Shown here one piece after another: positions 1-8,722 of a stretch of DNA of 64,000 bases (its first letter is position 1; the number at the start of each line of letters is the position of its first letter). The stretch is taken from NCBI GenBank assembly GCA_001770205.1, contig MEQL01000035.1, positions 106,301 to 170,300 on the forward strand. Reading direction: 5' to 3'. The notes under the pieces were generated by a model that was not told the DNA's origin, made no database searches, and saw nothing but the letters and a program-made list of their open reading frames with translations. A program made the translations under genes and the position numbers. This stretch comes from Bdellovibrionales bacterium RIFOXYD12_FULL_39_22 (GTDB taxonomy: Bacteria; Bdellovibrionota; Bacteriovoracia; Bacteriovoracales; Bacteriovoracaceae).

Positions 1-918
1 GGCACAGTAGTGTCCTTCTGCTGTTTGGTAGAAACGATTACTTTGAGGTGTACTATCTTCTTCTTCAGGAGGAGTTACTTCTCCAGGCAGTTCGCAGTTT
101 TCATTCATTTCCGCGATACAGACAACATCAATCGGGGCCCTGGCCTCCGTATCGGTGATGTAGTTCTCCCATGCTTTAGAGGTATACTTTTCTAGAAATT
201 GTCTATCGTGTGAGGCATAAGTATCGTTGGGATTTGCCCAGCGACATATTTTTGCCGGGCCACCGTTATAAGCACTCCAGGCGGAACGAGTGCGTGCCTT
301 GTAGTTGTCTGGCCGGCCAACACATGATTTAGAAGGTGCCACTTGCCAGGCAGAAAAATACTCCTCTAAAGAATAGATCATGTTAGAGACTAGTCCAGAG
401 GCCGTTCCATTGTTAATTGCCAGAAAGTGCCAACGATCATCAACTTGCATTAACCCATGGCCATGACCGACATCCCCTCGCATGAACTTTAACTTACGAT
501 CAGAGGCCAATCTATAATGACTCCAAAGACTTTCTTGGTGGGCAACGGCAAAAATAGCATGTGTCCAAGCGGCCAGCTCTTCATTGCTAACATTTGGTTT
601 GCGCTTAGTAAGGTAATATTGGGCAACATCGCGGATTACGGTGTACAAATTATTCATGTAGCGGGCCGTTTCTGTAGTGGTATTTACTAATTCTGAAAAT
701 TCCATTCCTGGGTAAGTCTTGGCAATATAGCTTAGATCCATAAAAGTGGAAGCATCACAAGCATATGGCGCTCGACCAAACACCCAACTTCCAGATACTC
801 GTTCATTACAACGCCAAAAATCTGGCGTGTTCTCTTTGGCCTGGCCGGCCGGATTATAAGAAATAGCGATTAGAATGGCGATTAAAAGAGAACTGGTAGT
901 TATGGATCTTAGTTTCAT
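1..918 (-). CDS. Lytic transglycosylase SLT-domain protein, C-terminus outside the window
   Basis: The reading frame runs off the left edge, so only the first 306 residues are visible. It starts with a signal peptide (basic MKLR followed by a hydrophobic stretch to about residue 25). The SLT/lysozyme-like fold is recognisable from the candidate catalytic Glu129 in AHQESLW, the GLMQVD motif at 155-160, and AYNGG near 217; this is the usual order in soluble lytic transglycosylases that cut peptidoglycan glycan strands. The ATG has a strong upstream GGAGGGG ribosome binding site. After the domain comes a Pro/Glu-rich stretch (PGEVTPPEEEDS) that may be a linker to a further domain outside the window. 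The protein is probably periplasmic; whether it serves the cell's own wall or prey wall cannot be told. Confidence 0.85.
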   Translation of the reverse strand, partial: MKLRSITTSSLLIAILIAISYNPAGQAKENTPDFWRCNERVSGSWVFGRAPYACDASTFMDLSYIAKTYPGMEFSELVNTTTETARYMNNLYTVIRDVAQYYLTKRKPNVSNEELAAWTHAIFAVAHQESLWSHYRLASDRKLKFMRGDVGHGHGLMQVDDRWHFLAINNGTASGLVSNMIYSLEEYFSAWQVAPSKSCVGRPDNYKARTRSAWSAYNGGPAKICRWANPNDTYASHDRQFLEKYTSKAWENYITDTEARAPIDVVCIAEMNENCELPGEVTPPEEEDSTPQSNRFYQTAEGHYCA

Positions 919-1115
919 GCAATCCCCTCCTTGGGCAGGCATCGATTCTGGAATCACTCCAAAGTCATTCGGAAAGGTTAAAGTGAAAGATTAATTATTT
1001 TATGCCTGATTTTTCTGGCGCCCAAGAAGCAGCAATTTTTGCCCGTCAGCGAGAAGATGAGAGGAGGGAAAGTTATCAGGTAATTAGGTAAGATGGTGTG
1101 TGGATATTTGAATTG

Positions 1116-1922
1116 TTAGAAAACAAATCCAACGCCAATGGTAAAGGTTAAATTACTATACTCTAATTTGCTTGGGTTGGTTAGATAGAGGTTTTCTTTT
1201 CCTTGCATTCCTCGAACTGCCAAATTGGTTTGCAGTGGACTGTTGTAATCTAAGGAGGCAAAGGACATTACATGTTTAGGTCCATCAATTAGGCGAATAC
1301 CGAGTGAGGATTGAATTACTTTGGCCTCCTCCGTATAGGTAACAAGGAAGGCCTCTTTCTCATTGGCCGGGCGAGCATAGGTAAGTTCATAGTCTGATTT
1401 ATTGATCAAATATTGTGCACCTATGTAAGGCTGAATTTTTATATTAAAGCCTTCCATATTAAGATTTAAGCTCAGTCCTGCCGCATAATATTCGCCAGAG
1501 ATTTTGCTGTCGTAGGATATTTTAGTAGAGCTTTTTTCCGTGACTTCATTTCTGCCATTGGCCATACCAACGCGTCCGGTGGCCGTTACCGAGACATATT
1601 GCTCAGCAAAGAGTTCTTTGCCGATACCGAGGTCGAAGGCATGTTGAGATAAACTATTTGATTTTCCCAAAGGAAAGTAATCTACATTTTCTGATTGTTC
1701 TTTATGGGTGATTGTTTGGGAGCTATTGTGATAGCCGATTAAAAGTAAAAGTGAAGGATCTTCTTGATTTTCGCCGCTAAAGATATTTTCAATTTGGAGA
1801 CGATCATTTTGGGCAAAGGCCGAGGACGATAATGAGAGGCCAAGAGAAAGGCCTGCGCTTAATGTGGAAAGTAGAAGCGTCCCAGTTGTAAATGATCTTT
1901 GAAAATTAAGTTTAAGTGTCAT
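1116..1922 (-). CDS. Exported beta-barrel-like outer-membrane protein, unknown family
   Basis: The protein has 268 residues from the preferred start MTLKLNFQRS, which has GAGGAAAA upstream; a longer reading from 1988 would put residues ahead of the signal peptide. The signal peptide is Ser/Leu-rich and ends with SAFAQ, a plausible signal peptidase I site. The mature part alternates polar and hydrophobic residues in strand-length runs (for example EYYAAGLSLNLNM, FNIKIQPYIGAQY) and ends LTFTIGVGFVF, a terminal aromatic strand typical of outer-membrane barrels. No family is recognised. A 197-bp gap separates it from the transglycosylase gene, so it probably has its own promoter. Confidence 0.7.
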   Translation of the reverse strand: MTLKLNFQRSFTTGTLLLSTLSAGLSLGLSLSSSAFAQNDRLQIENIFSGENQEDPSLLLLIGYHNSSQTITHKEQSENVDYFPLGKSNSLSQHAFDLGIGKELFAEQYVSVTATGRVGMANGRNEVTEKSSTKISYDSKISGEYYAAGLSLNLNMEGFNIKIQPYIGAQYLINKSDYELTYARPANEKEAFLVTYTEEAKVIQSSLGIRLIDGPKHVMSFASLDYNSPLQTNLAVRGMQGKENLYLTNPSKLEYSNLTFTIGVGFVF

Positions 1923-2125
1923 AGTTTTCCTCACTAGTAAAAAAAGTAGACAGCATATTTCATAGGAAATCAGTATATTACTTGCCAATTTCCTATAATT
2001 GACTCTTATTATGCAGATGGCATGCCGAGAATTTGCCTAGTGCTGCGACAATATGTTTATTTCAAGGTTGTGTTATACTTTGCACATAGTTAGCGCAGTT
2101 ATTGTTGCCGTACCAAGGAGTGGTT

Positions 2126-2824
2126 GTGCAAGATGAAGATCCGGCATGGTTAGATTTTTGTAGTAGGTTTTCTGAGCTATATCAACAGTCTCATTATTCA
2201 AATTCTTTGCAATCAAAAGTTATGCGTCAAGGCCATCGACTATTAGAGAGACAATTTGGCAGTAGTGATCATTTTTCGCGAGTGTTGGAAATAGGTGCAG
2301 GGACAGGAGAACATTTTTCTTTTGTGCGGCATAGCTTTGATCAATATATTATGACCGATATGGATGCCAAAACTCAGGCGGTAGCGCAGAAGAAGTTACA
2401 AGATACTACTAATGCAGAAAAAATTAGTTTTGAAATTCAACCAGGTAATAAACTTTCTTATCCAGATAATAGTTTTGATCGAGTTATTGCTTCACATGTA
2501 TTGGAGCATCTCTATTATCCACATTTGGTGTTAAAAGAGTGGGCACGCATATTGAAAAATGGTGGAACATTATCGGTTTTAATTCCTGCAGAACCAGGCC
2601 TAGCTTGGAAGCTTGGACGACAACTGGGGCCCAGACAGCGAGCGATCGCTAAGGGAATTGCCTATGACTACGTAGTGGCCCGAGAGCATGTCAATTCTTG
2701 CAATAATTTAATCTCTTTTATGCGACACTATTTTTCAGAACGAGTAGAGAGTTGGTGGCCATTACCCATCCCACTTGTTGATCTAAATCTTTTTTTTGCT
2801 TGTCAGATGGTAATTAGAAAGTAG
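2126..2824 (+). CDS. Class I SAM-dependent methyltransferase
   Basis: This is a Methyltransf_11-type protein of about 232 residues. Motif I reads VLEIGAGTGEHF and binds S-adenosylmethionine. An acidic residue follows at the end of the next strand (IMTDMDAK), and the post-motif FDRVIASHVLEHL and LKNGGTLSVLIPAEPG complete the fold. The substrate is not evident. The ORF can be extended to a TTG at 2102, but AAGGAG at 2115-2120 lies five bases before the GTG at 2126, which is the better start. It is convergent with the next gene, with a one-base gap between the two stop codons. The C-terminus contains a hydrophobic segment (PLPIPLVDLNLFFACQMV) that may contact the membrane. Confidence 0.75.
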   Translation: MQDEDPAWLDFCSRFSELYQQSHYSNSLQSKVMRQGHRLLERQFGSSDHFSRVLEIGAGTGEHFSFVRHSFDQYIMTDMDAKTQAVAQKKLQDTTNAEKISFEIQPGNKLSYPDNSFDRVIASHVLEHLYYPHLVLKEWARILKNGGTLSVLIPAEPGLAWKLGRQLGPRQRAIAKGIAYDYVVAREHVNSCNNLISFMRHYFSERVESWWPLPIPLVDLNLFFACQMVIRK

Positions 2825-2825
2825 T

Positions 2826-3752
2826 TTAGTGTCGATGTAGATGTTTTTTAAAATCTTGGCCATATTTATTTATAATTTCTTTTAGATAGTTGATGTTATT
2901 GGCAATGGCCACATCATATAAATCATCATCAATATTCCAGCGATCTTTAAAGTGCAGCTTCATTAATTTGTTAACGCCGCTAAAATTTTTGCCAAAATTC
3001 TCTTTCAAGTTATCGTGGAATTGAGAGGTCTGCTTCATTAATTCTAGTTCATTAATAGGGGTGGGAGTCGAGGAATTATTATCTTCTTCATCATCTTCGA
3101 TCAGTTGTTCTTGGAATTGTTCGTCAAAAAGATGTAATAATTTTTCGATATAAGTTCGATCGGCCATTTGTCCAAGAAGATCAGCGGTGCCGATAATTTT
3201 GGCCAAGAGTTCTACTTCCAGGGAGGGGAATTTAACTTTGGTAGCATCAAAGTTAAAAGCAGTAGCTTGCAGCATGAATTTTATGTTAAGCAAATCATCA
3301 GCGGTAAGTAGATTAAAATTATTATTCTTCTTTAGATATTGATTAATAAAATCAAAACTAAGGTTGGGAATTTTCAAGGATAGTTTTATTCCCGTTCCAA
3401 ACTCTTCACTGGCCTTGGGGATGTATCCGACATCATGAAAAAAAGAGGTAATTATTGTGGAGAAGAGTTGGGCATTAGTAAAACGGCGGCCATCTAAATG
3501 GGCAGCATGGATAAGTCGAGTGGTGGCCAAGGAGACGTCAGTGGAATGTTTGAGGTCATGAAATTTGCGAGTACAGGCCTTGTAGGGAGGATATTCTCCT
3601 TTGTAAAGTGAGATTAGGTCTTCTAAAACTTTAGTAATTTTTTCAATTGGAAAAGTTGGAGATATTGAGGAAAGTAGAAACTCAATTTCTGCAAAAACTT
3701 TCTTTGGCTCATCCATGTTGACCAGACTAGAAAGTAAAACAATGTTTCCCAT
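2826..3752 (-). CDS. HD-domain protein (probable metal-dependent phosphohydrolase)
   Basis: This 308-residue soluble protein has spaced histidine/aspartate motifs of an HD domain: FHDLKHSTDV near residue 64, then SFFHDVGYIP near 108, with a later GTADLLGQMADR. HD domains bind metal and commonly hydrolyse nucleotides or cyclic dinucleotides; no partner domain reveals the substrate here. An acidic, asparagine-rich loop (IEDDEEDNN) lies about two-thirds along. The ATG at 3752 has AAGGAT upstream; a second Met at residue 13 is an alternative start. The gene lies upstream of none of its neighbours in an obvious operon, as 17 bp separate it from the barrel-like gene on the same strand. Confidence 0.65.
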   Translation of the reverse strand: MGNIVLLSSLVNMDEPKKVFAEIEFLLSSISPTFPIEKITKVLEDLISLYKGEYPPYKACTRKFHDLKHSTDVSLATTRLIHAAHLDGRRFTNAQLFSTIITSFFHDVGYIPKASEEFGTGIKLSLKIPNLSFDFINQYLKKNNNFNLLTADDLLNIKFMLQATAFNFDATKVKFPSLEVELLAKIIGTADLLGQMADRTYIEKLLHLFDEQFQEQLIEDDEEDNNSSTPTPINELELMKQTSQFHDNLKENFGKNFSGVNKLMKLHFKDRWNIDDDLYDVAIANNINYLKEIINKYGQDFKKHLHRH

Positions 3753-3769
3753 AGGGACACAATCCTTGG

Positions 3770-4519
3770 TTAAAAGTTATATCCAACTGAAAAAGTTAAT
3801 GCTTGTACTCTGGATTTTATTTCTGATCCATCTTCTGCTTCAAAATAAGTTTTGGTCAAAGTAAAGTCGGCCTTAAGAATCACTGCATGTTGAAAGGCAG
3901 CGTAAGGATAGGGAAGCGGACGATTGAAGAGGAAGCGAAAGATAATTCCACTGGAAAACTCTTCGCGGTTGCTGATGCTGGCAAAAAGAGGATATTTAAA
4001 ATAGACTGAGAGTACTCCATCTGGCCGAGTATAATCTAGTAGTGGATAATATTGCACTCCATCTTGAGCATCAGCGCCAAAGTTATCGCTGCTAGTGAAA
4101 GGCCGAGTATAATAATATTCAGCAGCTAAAGTCAGATTGAGAGGGCGAGTACCGGGAACAATAAGGCCGACGCTGCCATTTCCATTTAGCAAAAAAACAC
4201 GACTCCCATCTACACTGGAGTGTGTTAGTACTCCAATGTATTGAGCATCGAGGCGAGTGTATAGAAGTCCGGAGATTAAAAAAAGCTGATAGGTGAGCTG
4301 AAAATTAAGTGACTCTTGATTAAAATTTGTGTCAAGTGAGCGATCGCCATAGTGGGTTTCATCAAATTTAAGATAGCTGTAACCGGCATCAACCTCGATA
4401 CGGTGGCGAGAGGAGTCTTCACCGGGAACTTCTTTGGCGGCAAAGCTATTTGTCGCTTGTAGAAGTGAGAACACGATAATCGCAATAACTGTGAAATAGT
4501 TTGGAAATCTATTCTTCAT
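3770..4519 (-). CDS. Exported beta-barrel-like protein, unknown family
   Basis: About 249 residues from MKNRFPNYF, which has a signal peptide ending in NSFA. The mature protein is rich in Tyr and Phe and has short amphipathic strands (SLNFQLTYQLFL, VLSVYFKYPLF, SGIIFRFLFNRPL), ending VQALTFSVGYNF with a terminal aromatic, as in outer-membrane barrels. The chosen start overlaps the 3' end of the upstream PilZ gene by 11 bp, which suggests translational coupling; a longer frame starting at 4591 lacks a leading signal peptide. No family is recognised. Pairing with a PilZ receptor suggests a surface function under cyclic-di-GMP control, by inference only. Confidence 0.65.
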   Translation of the reverse strand: MKNRFPNYFTVIAIIVFSLLQATNSFAAKEVPGEDSSRHRIEVDAGYSYLKFDETHYGDRSLDTNFNQESLNFQLTYQLFLISGLLYTRLDAQYIGVLTHSSVDGSRVFLLNGNGSVGLIVPGTRPLNLTLAAEYYYTRPFTSSDNFGADAQDGVQYYPLLDYTRPDGVLSVYFKYPLFASISNREEFSSGIIFRFLFNRPLPYPYAAFQHAVILKADFTLTKTYFEAEDGSEIKSRVQALTFSVGYNF

Positions 4520-4856
4520 ATGACCCCATTTTGGCAATATATTGTGCCAATTTGGCCTTAGATTCTTTGTCCATCTCAATGAAGACAGCACCGAAATAGC
4601 TATCGTCTAACTCAGTATGTCGGATAATGGCCAGAACTCTAAAGGCCTTTTCACCAGGAAGCTGGATATTCATCTCGATCTCTTCATCAATATCGCAACC
4701 ACGAAAATAGGAAGGAGTTGCGACACAAATTCCCCCCACGCTAATATCTTTAGCGTAGATCATTTGGCCGTTGAAGTCTTTGCCAACAAGCTCAACGATT
4801 ACCGGTTCATCTGTTTTGGGATGAATACGAGTTTCTTTACGTTTATAAAACCACAT
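4509..4856 (-). CDS. PilZ-domain cyclic-di-GMP receptor-like protein
   Basis: This is a 115-residue single-domain PilZ protein. The two c-di-GMP contact motifs are present: RKETR at residues 6-10 (RxxxR) and DISVGG at 37-42 (D/NxSxxG). The rest is the expected beta-barrel (IEMNIQLPGEKAFRVLAIIRHTE, SYFGAVFIEM). It probably transmits c-di-GMP levels to a partner; the only candidate by position is the downstream overlapping barrel-like protein. The ATG is preceded by a short upstream region in which no clear ribosome binding site could be assigned. Confidence 0.85.
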   Translation of the reverse strand: MWFYKRKETRIHPKTDEPVIVELVGKDFNGQMIYAKDISVGGICVATPSYFRGCDIDEEIEMNIQLPGEKAFRVLAIIRHTELDDSYFGAVFIEMDKESKAKLAQYIAKMGSYEE

Positions 4857-4970
4857 ACGTTATGAGATGATACAGGCCGACATTATATTTGTACATATAA
4901 AATAGTTTTTGCCTTCTTACATTTTGGCCAATCCCGAGGTACAATTTTACTATAAGAAAAGGAGATTTTT

Positions 4971-6698
4971 ATGGCACAATTTAAAGTTGATTTCCGCGAT
5001 CACTTTTTTAACCTTTTTGAACTTCTTAACTGTCAGCAATACTCCAAACAGTTTTCAGAAAGTGAACTTAAAGAGACTTTTTCAGAGTTTGTTAAATTTG
5101 TAACCAATGAAATTTATCCGACCAGAACAGTTTCTGACCTGGAAGGAGTGAAGCTAGAGGGGGGAAGAGTCAAAGTAGCTCCCTGTCTACATAAACCTAT
5201 GCGACTTTTTTATGAAAATGGGTGGTTCGGCCTAGGAATTTCCGAGAAATTTGGTGGGATTCCAGTTCCGATCTCTTTTTTGATTTCGTGCGTTTCTACT
5301 GAAAACAGCGCGAATGTCGCCTTTACTATTTACCATTGGTTGGCCCGTTCTGCTAGCAATGTGATAATTCGCATTGGTAGTGAAAATCAAAAGCAGTTTG
5401 TTATCCCTAAAATGAATAGTGGAGAGTGGGGAGGAACCATGTGTTTGACAGAGCCCAATGCTGGCTCTGACGTGGGGGCATTAACGACTATGGCCACACC
5501 GATAAGTGGAGTGCCGCGAAAATATAAATTAAAGGGCAGCAAGATTTTTATTAGTGGGGGGGATAACGATCTTTATCAGAATATTGTGCATTTGGTTTTG
5601 GCGCGTACCCCTGGAGCTCCTGCTGGTTCCAAAGGCCTTTCGCTGTTTACTGTTTCGCAATATAAAATTTTAGACAATGGTAGTTTGGGCGATTGGAATA
5701 ATGTCTCCTGCAATAAAATAGAAGAGAAGATGGGGATTCACTCTTCGGCCACCTGCGAGCTGCTTTTTGGACAAGATGGTGAGTGCGAGGGAGAATTACT
5801 CGGAGAGTTAAATGAAGGCATGGCCAATATGTTTTATATGATGAATGAGGCCAGGTTACTTTGTGCTTTGCAAGGAGAAGGACAAGGATATTTGGCGTAT
5901 ACTTTGTCAGAGCAGTATGCCAACGAACGCCAGCAGTTTGGTACAGAGATTGCCAATCACCCGGATATTAAGCGAACTTTAAAAAATATGCGTGCGCTTT
6001 CGAGAGGACTGCGTGCGCTTTGTTTGTATACCGGCCATCAATTTGATGTGGAATATCGTGAGAAAAAACATGATAGTGCAAAATCTAAGGCGGCAGAAAT
6101 AGAAGTAGGATTACTTACACCTATTTGTAAGGCCTATGGCACAGATGAGGGTTTTAATATGGCCGTAGATGCAGTGCAAATCCATGGAGGATATGGTTTT
6201 TGTAGTGATTACGGTATTGAGTTGATCGTACGAGATACCAAGATTGGCAGTATATATGAAGGAACAAATGGCATTCAAGCACTAGATTTTCTCACACGTA
6301 AAATTTTAAAAGATAATGGTGTAGGATATATGGGCCTTTTAAGTAAGATAGAAAAAACAGTGAGCGGATGTAAGGAGTGGCGTAGCGAATGCGCCTTGAT
6401 GGTTGAATCACTCGGCGATGTAAAAAAATTGATGAAAATTTTTCAAGAAAAATTAGTACAAAAAAAGAGCAATGAAGTTTTTTATCATGCGACGGACTTT
6501 TTAAAATTTAATTCCCACTTGGTAGTTGCCTGGAGATTGTTAGAAAGTGCCATATTGGCGGCCGAGAAATTAAATATGGGAATGGCCACTTTGCCTATAA
6601 CAGAACAAGAATTTTATCATTCCAAGATCGAAGATTTTCAAACATATGTTAAGGTGTTTCTAGCAAAAAACCGAGCACTCTTTTATACCATGAGCTAG
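4971..6698 (+). CDS. Acyl-CoA dehydrogenase, long form with C-terminal extension
   Basis: This flavoprotein of 575 residues introduces a 2,3 double bond into acyl-CoA. Hallmarks visible are MCLTEPNAGSDVGAL (FAD/substrate loop), YANERQQFG, IHGGYGFCSDYGIELIVRD, and YEGTNGIQALDF with the expected catalytic Glu near residue 429. It is longer than the roughly 380-residue mitochondrial type; the additional helical C-terminus (about 450-575) resembles the DmdC/AcdA-like group. The substrate is therefore uncertain. The ATG follows AAAAGGAG at good spacing. It appears to be transcribed alone, being convergent with the DNA methyltransferase gene downstream. Confidence 0.9.
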   Translation: MAQFKVDFRDHFFNLFELLNCQQYSKQFSESELKETFSEFVKFVTNEIYPTRTVSDLEGVKLEGGRVKVAPCLHKPMRLFYENGWFGLGISEKFGGIPVPISFLISCVSTENSANVAFTIYHWLARSASNVIIRIGSENQKQFVIPKMNSGEWGGTMCLTEPNAGSDVGALTTMATPISGVPRKYKLKGSKIFISGGDNDLYQNIVHLVLARTPGAPAGSKGLSLFTVSQYKILDNGSLGDWNNVSCNKIEEKMGIHSSATCELLFGQDGECEGELLGELNEGMANMFYMMNEARLLCALQGEGQGYLAYTLSEQYANERQQFGTEIANHPDIKRTLKNMRALSRGLRALCLYTGHQFDVEYREKKHDSAKSKAAEIEVGLLTPICKAYGTDEGFNMAVDAVQIHGGYGFCSDYGIELIVRDTKIGSIYEGTNGIQALDFLTRKILKDNGVGYMGLLSKIEKTVSGCKEWRSECALMVESLGDVKKLMKIFQEKLVQKKSNEVFYHATDFLKFNSHLVVAWRLLESAILAAEKLNMGMATLPITEQEFYHSKIEDFQTYVKVFLAKNRALFYTMS

Positions 6699-6738
6699 CG
6701 CAATTGCAGCGTTGAGAATGTATATGTCTGGGCAAAAA

Positions 6739-7872
6739 TCATTTGTAGATGAATGCGCGGTTTCGTACTTCAGCGATATTAACTTTTGTATCCTCGGCAC
6801 TAAGAGTTCTCTTTTTTGAGTGTTCTTGCGGGTTGCTTTTTTCATACATGCTAAGTAGTGCATTTCCGATAGCACGGGCCAAAAGTGGCGGAACGGCATT
6901 ACCAATTTGGCGCCACTGACTAGCGAGAGATCCGGTAAAAACGAAATCATTGGGGAAGCTTTGTATGGCCGCGGCTTCGCGGGCAGTTAAATAACGATCC
7001 TCTTTGGGGTGATAGTAGCTACCTCTACTCGTCATGATAGTTGGCGAAATTGTTTTACTATCTAATCTTTGAAATTTAGTTTGGCGAAAGCGATTTTCCT
7101 TAAGCGTTTGCCAATCTACTCCCATGCTTAAACCTTTGGGGCGAAGATAGGCTTCTTCATCTTTTTGATAACGAATACCTCGTCCTTCAGGAATATGTTT
7201 CAAAATGCTACGATCACGTTCAGAGACAACTTTGGCCTTATCTACTTCATGATTGTAGATAATAGTATCGGTGGCCTTCAGGTTGCGTAGTGCCTCGCCT
7301 ACTGTTTTATAATTATTCTCATGTGTCGGGATAGGAAGTATTATGTCGTTATTGACTCGACTACCGACGATAATAGTGCGCTTGCGCCTTTCGGGCACGC
7401 CATATTGCTGGGCCTCTACCACTTTAAAGTCAAGCTTGTAACCAAGTTCTGCAAAACAATCAAAAATGGAGTGTAGGGTATCTTCATTTTTGCGTGCAAC
7501 TAGGCCGGTTACGTTTTCAATTACCACAAAAAGCGGTTTAGTGTGTTTTACGATGCGGACAAATTGTAAAAAAAGAGAGTTGCGTTTATCATCTGGATTT
7601 CCTCTACCGACGGTAGAGAAACCCTGACAGGGAGGGCCGCCCACCACGGCATGTACGGTTTCGCCGCCCAAAAATTTATCCACCATTTCGTTAGTAAGTT
7701 TGTTGATATCTCCGCAGTAACTTTGCGCTTTTTTGTGATTTTTCTTAAAAGTTTCAATGGCCTTTTTATCAAAATCGACCCCTAAAAGGCAGTTAAGGCC
7801 GGCCATTTCTAGGCCACAAGACATACCGCCAGCTCCCGAAAAAAGATCAATGAAATTTAAAGATTTGCTCAT
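6739..7872 (-). CDS. Orphan DNA (cytosine-5) methyltransferase
   Basis: A complete C5 methyltransferase of 377 residues. Motif I is DLFSGAGG (residues 9-16), motif IV is GGPPCQGFS with catalytic Cys82, motif VI is the ENV at 119-121, motif VIII is QQYGVPERRKR, and motif X is RQIGNAVPP. The target-recognition region lies roughly between residues 200 and 300. The chosen ATG has AGGAG eight bases upstream; the longer frame from 7923 adds a hydrophobic stretch that is not part of the family. No restriction endonuclease or Vsr-like repair gene is adjacent, so it looks solitary. The recognition site cannot be read from the sequence. Its relation to the GGCC-rich genome is discussed in the findings. 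Confidence 0.92.
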   Translation of the reverse strand: MSKSLNFIDLFSGAGGMSCGLEMAGLNCLLGVDFDKKAIETFKKNHKKAQSYCGDINKLTNEMVDKFLGGETVHAVVGGPPCQGFSTVGRGNPDDKRNSLFLQFVRIVKHTKPLFVVIENVTGLVARKNEDTLHSIFDCFAELGYKLDFKVVEAQQYGVPERRKRTIIVGSRVNNDIILPIPTHENNYKTVGEALRNLKATDTIIYNHEVDKAKVVSERDRSILKHIPEGRGIRYQKDEEAYLRPKGLSMGVDWQTLKENRFRQTKFQRLDSKTISPTIMTSRGSYYHPKEDRYLTAREAAAIQSFPNDFVFTGSLASQWRQIGNAVPPLLARAIGNALLSMYEKSNPQEHSKKRTLSAEDTKVNIAEVRNRAFIYK

Positions 7873-7960
7873 TAGAAAAACTCCTGCCGTTTGAAAAAAA
7901 GTAAAAAAGGCAACTATTGCCATTTCAAAAACAGGCAGAATGATAACCGGCCTCTAGATG

Positions 7961-8599
7961 TTAGGCAACATTTTTTTTATGATCAGCGATTTTAATGATG
8001 GATTTTTGATTAATAACTGGAGCTACCTCAAAACAGTGAGCGGAGGATTTAGTTACAATCTTGGTAATATGGTTAAACCACTTATCAGAAAGAGTGGTGG
8101 AAAGCAAAACTACTTGGCCACTATTTTTAGAGTTAAATTCAATGGCATTAATGATGTGGACAATATTTTCGGAGGATAAAAACTCTTCTGGACGCTCTAG
8201 AAAAAGAAAATCTGACTGTTGGATAAGTCCTTTGATAAAGACGGCAAGTTGTTGCATTTGCCGATCAACTTTACTGGGGTAGGCATCTGGTAAGGTGATT
8301 TGCGCAAAGAGTTTTTGCAAATGGGTATTTTCACTTTTTTGCATATAACTGTTAAATTGATGCTCCTTGGAGGTAGATAGATCGGAGGGAATATAGTCTA
8401 AGAGTATATTCTCTTTAAGCGTTAGGCCTTCAATTAGTTGATGATTGCTGGATATATATGCGAATTTTAAAGGCCGTTTGACGTGATTATAGTTTAAAAA
8501 ATTAATAAAAGTTTTAAGATGACAATGGCCTTTGTCATTAAGGTGGTTTTTAAATAGTAAAATATCTTCTCTTACGAAGAGTTGCTTGGCCGAAGTCAT
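7961..8599 (-). CDS. ABC-ATPase-like protein with degenerate nucleotide-binding motifs
   Basis: The 212-residue protein follows the layout of an ABC ATPase domain but lacks its catalytic residues. At the Walker A position the sequence reads KGHCHLKT (23-30): Lys29-Thr30 remain but all glycines are gone. The helix around VDRQMQQLAVFIKGLI (111-126) occupies the signature-motif place, and LFLERPEEFL (132-141) the Walker B place, with Asp changed to Glu and the catalytic Glu changed to Arg. It is thus likely a non-hydrolysing relative, perhaps a regulatory or structural partner. No permease is adjacent. The call rests on pattern alignment by eye, so a different fold is possible. Confidence 0.5.
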   Translation of the reverse strand: MTSAKQLFVREDILLFKNHLNDKGHCHLKTFINFLNYNHVKRPLKFAYISSNHQLIEGLTLKENILLDYIPSDLSTSKEHQFNSYMQKSENTHLQKLFAQITLPDAYPSKVDRQMQQLAVFIKGLIQQSDFLFLERPEEFLSSENIVHIINAIEFNSKNSGQVVLLSTTLSDKWFNHITKIVTKSSAHCFEVAPVINQKSIIKIADHKKNVA

Positions 8600-8665
8600 G
8601 CCAAACTTGTCGGAATTTTTTGCCTACCTCTTAACCATTTTATTAATATTTTTATAAATAGTTGC

Positions 8666-8695
8666 TTGGAAAATACCATTTTGTGGTACTATAAT
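8666..8695 (+). promoter_or_regulatory. Candidate sigma-70-type promoter for the MnmA-like gene
   Basis: TTGGAA (8666-8671) and a perfect TATAAT (8690-8695) are separated by 18 bases, 27 bases ahead of the start codon of the MnmA-like gene. It lies in the short divergent space between that gene and the ABC-like gene. Confidence 0.5.
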
Positions 8696-8722
8696 TAGGT
8701 TGTAATTACAGGTAGTTATTTG

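Noticed and set aside
2638..4350. GCGATCGC octamers (near 2640 and 4338) resembling the cyanobacterial HIP1 repeat
   Set aside because: Only a couple of copies were noticed, which is not unusual in 64 kb, and the pattern is not enriched like GGCC.
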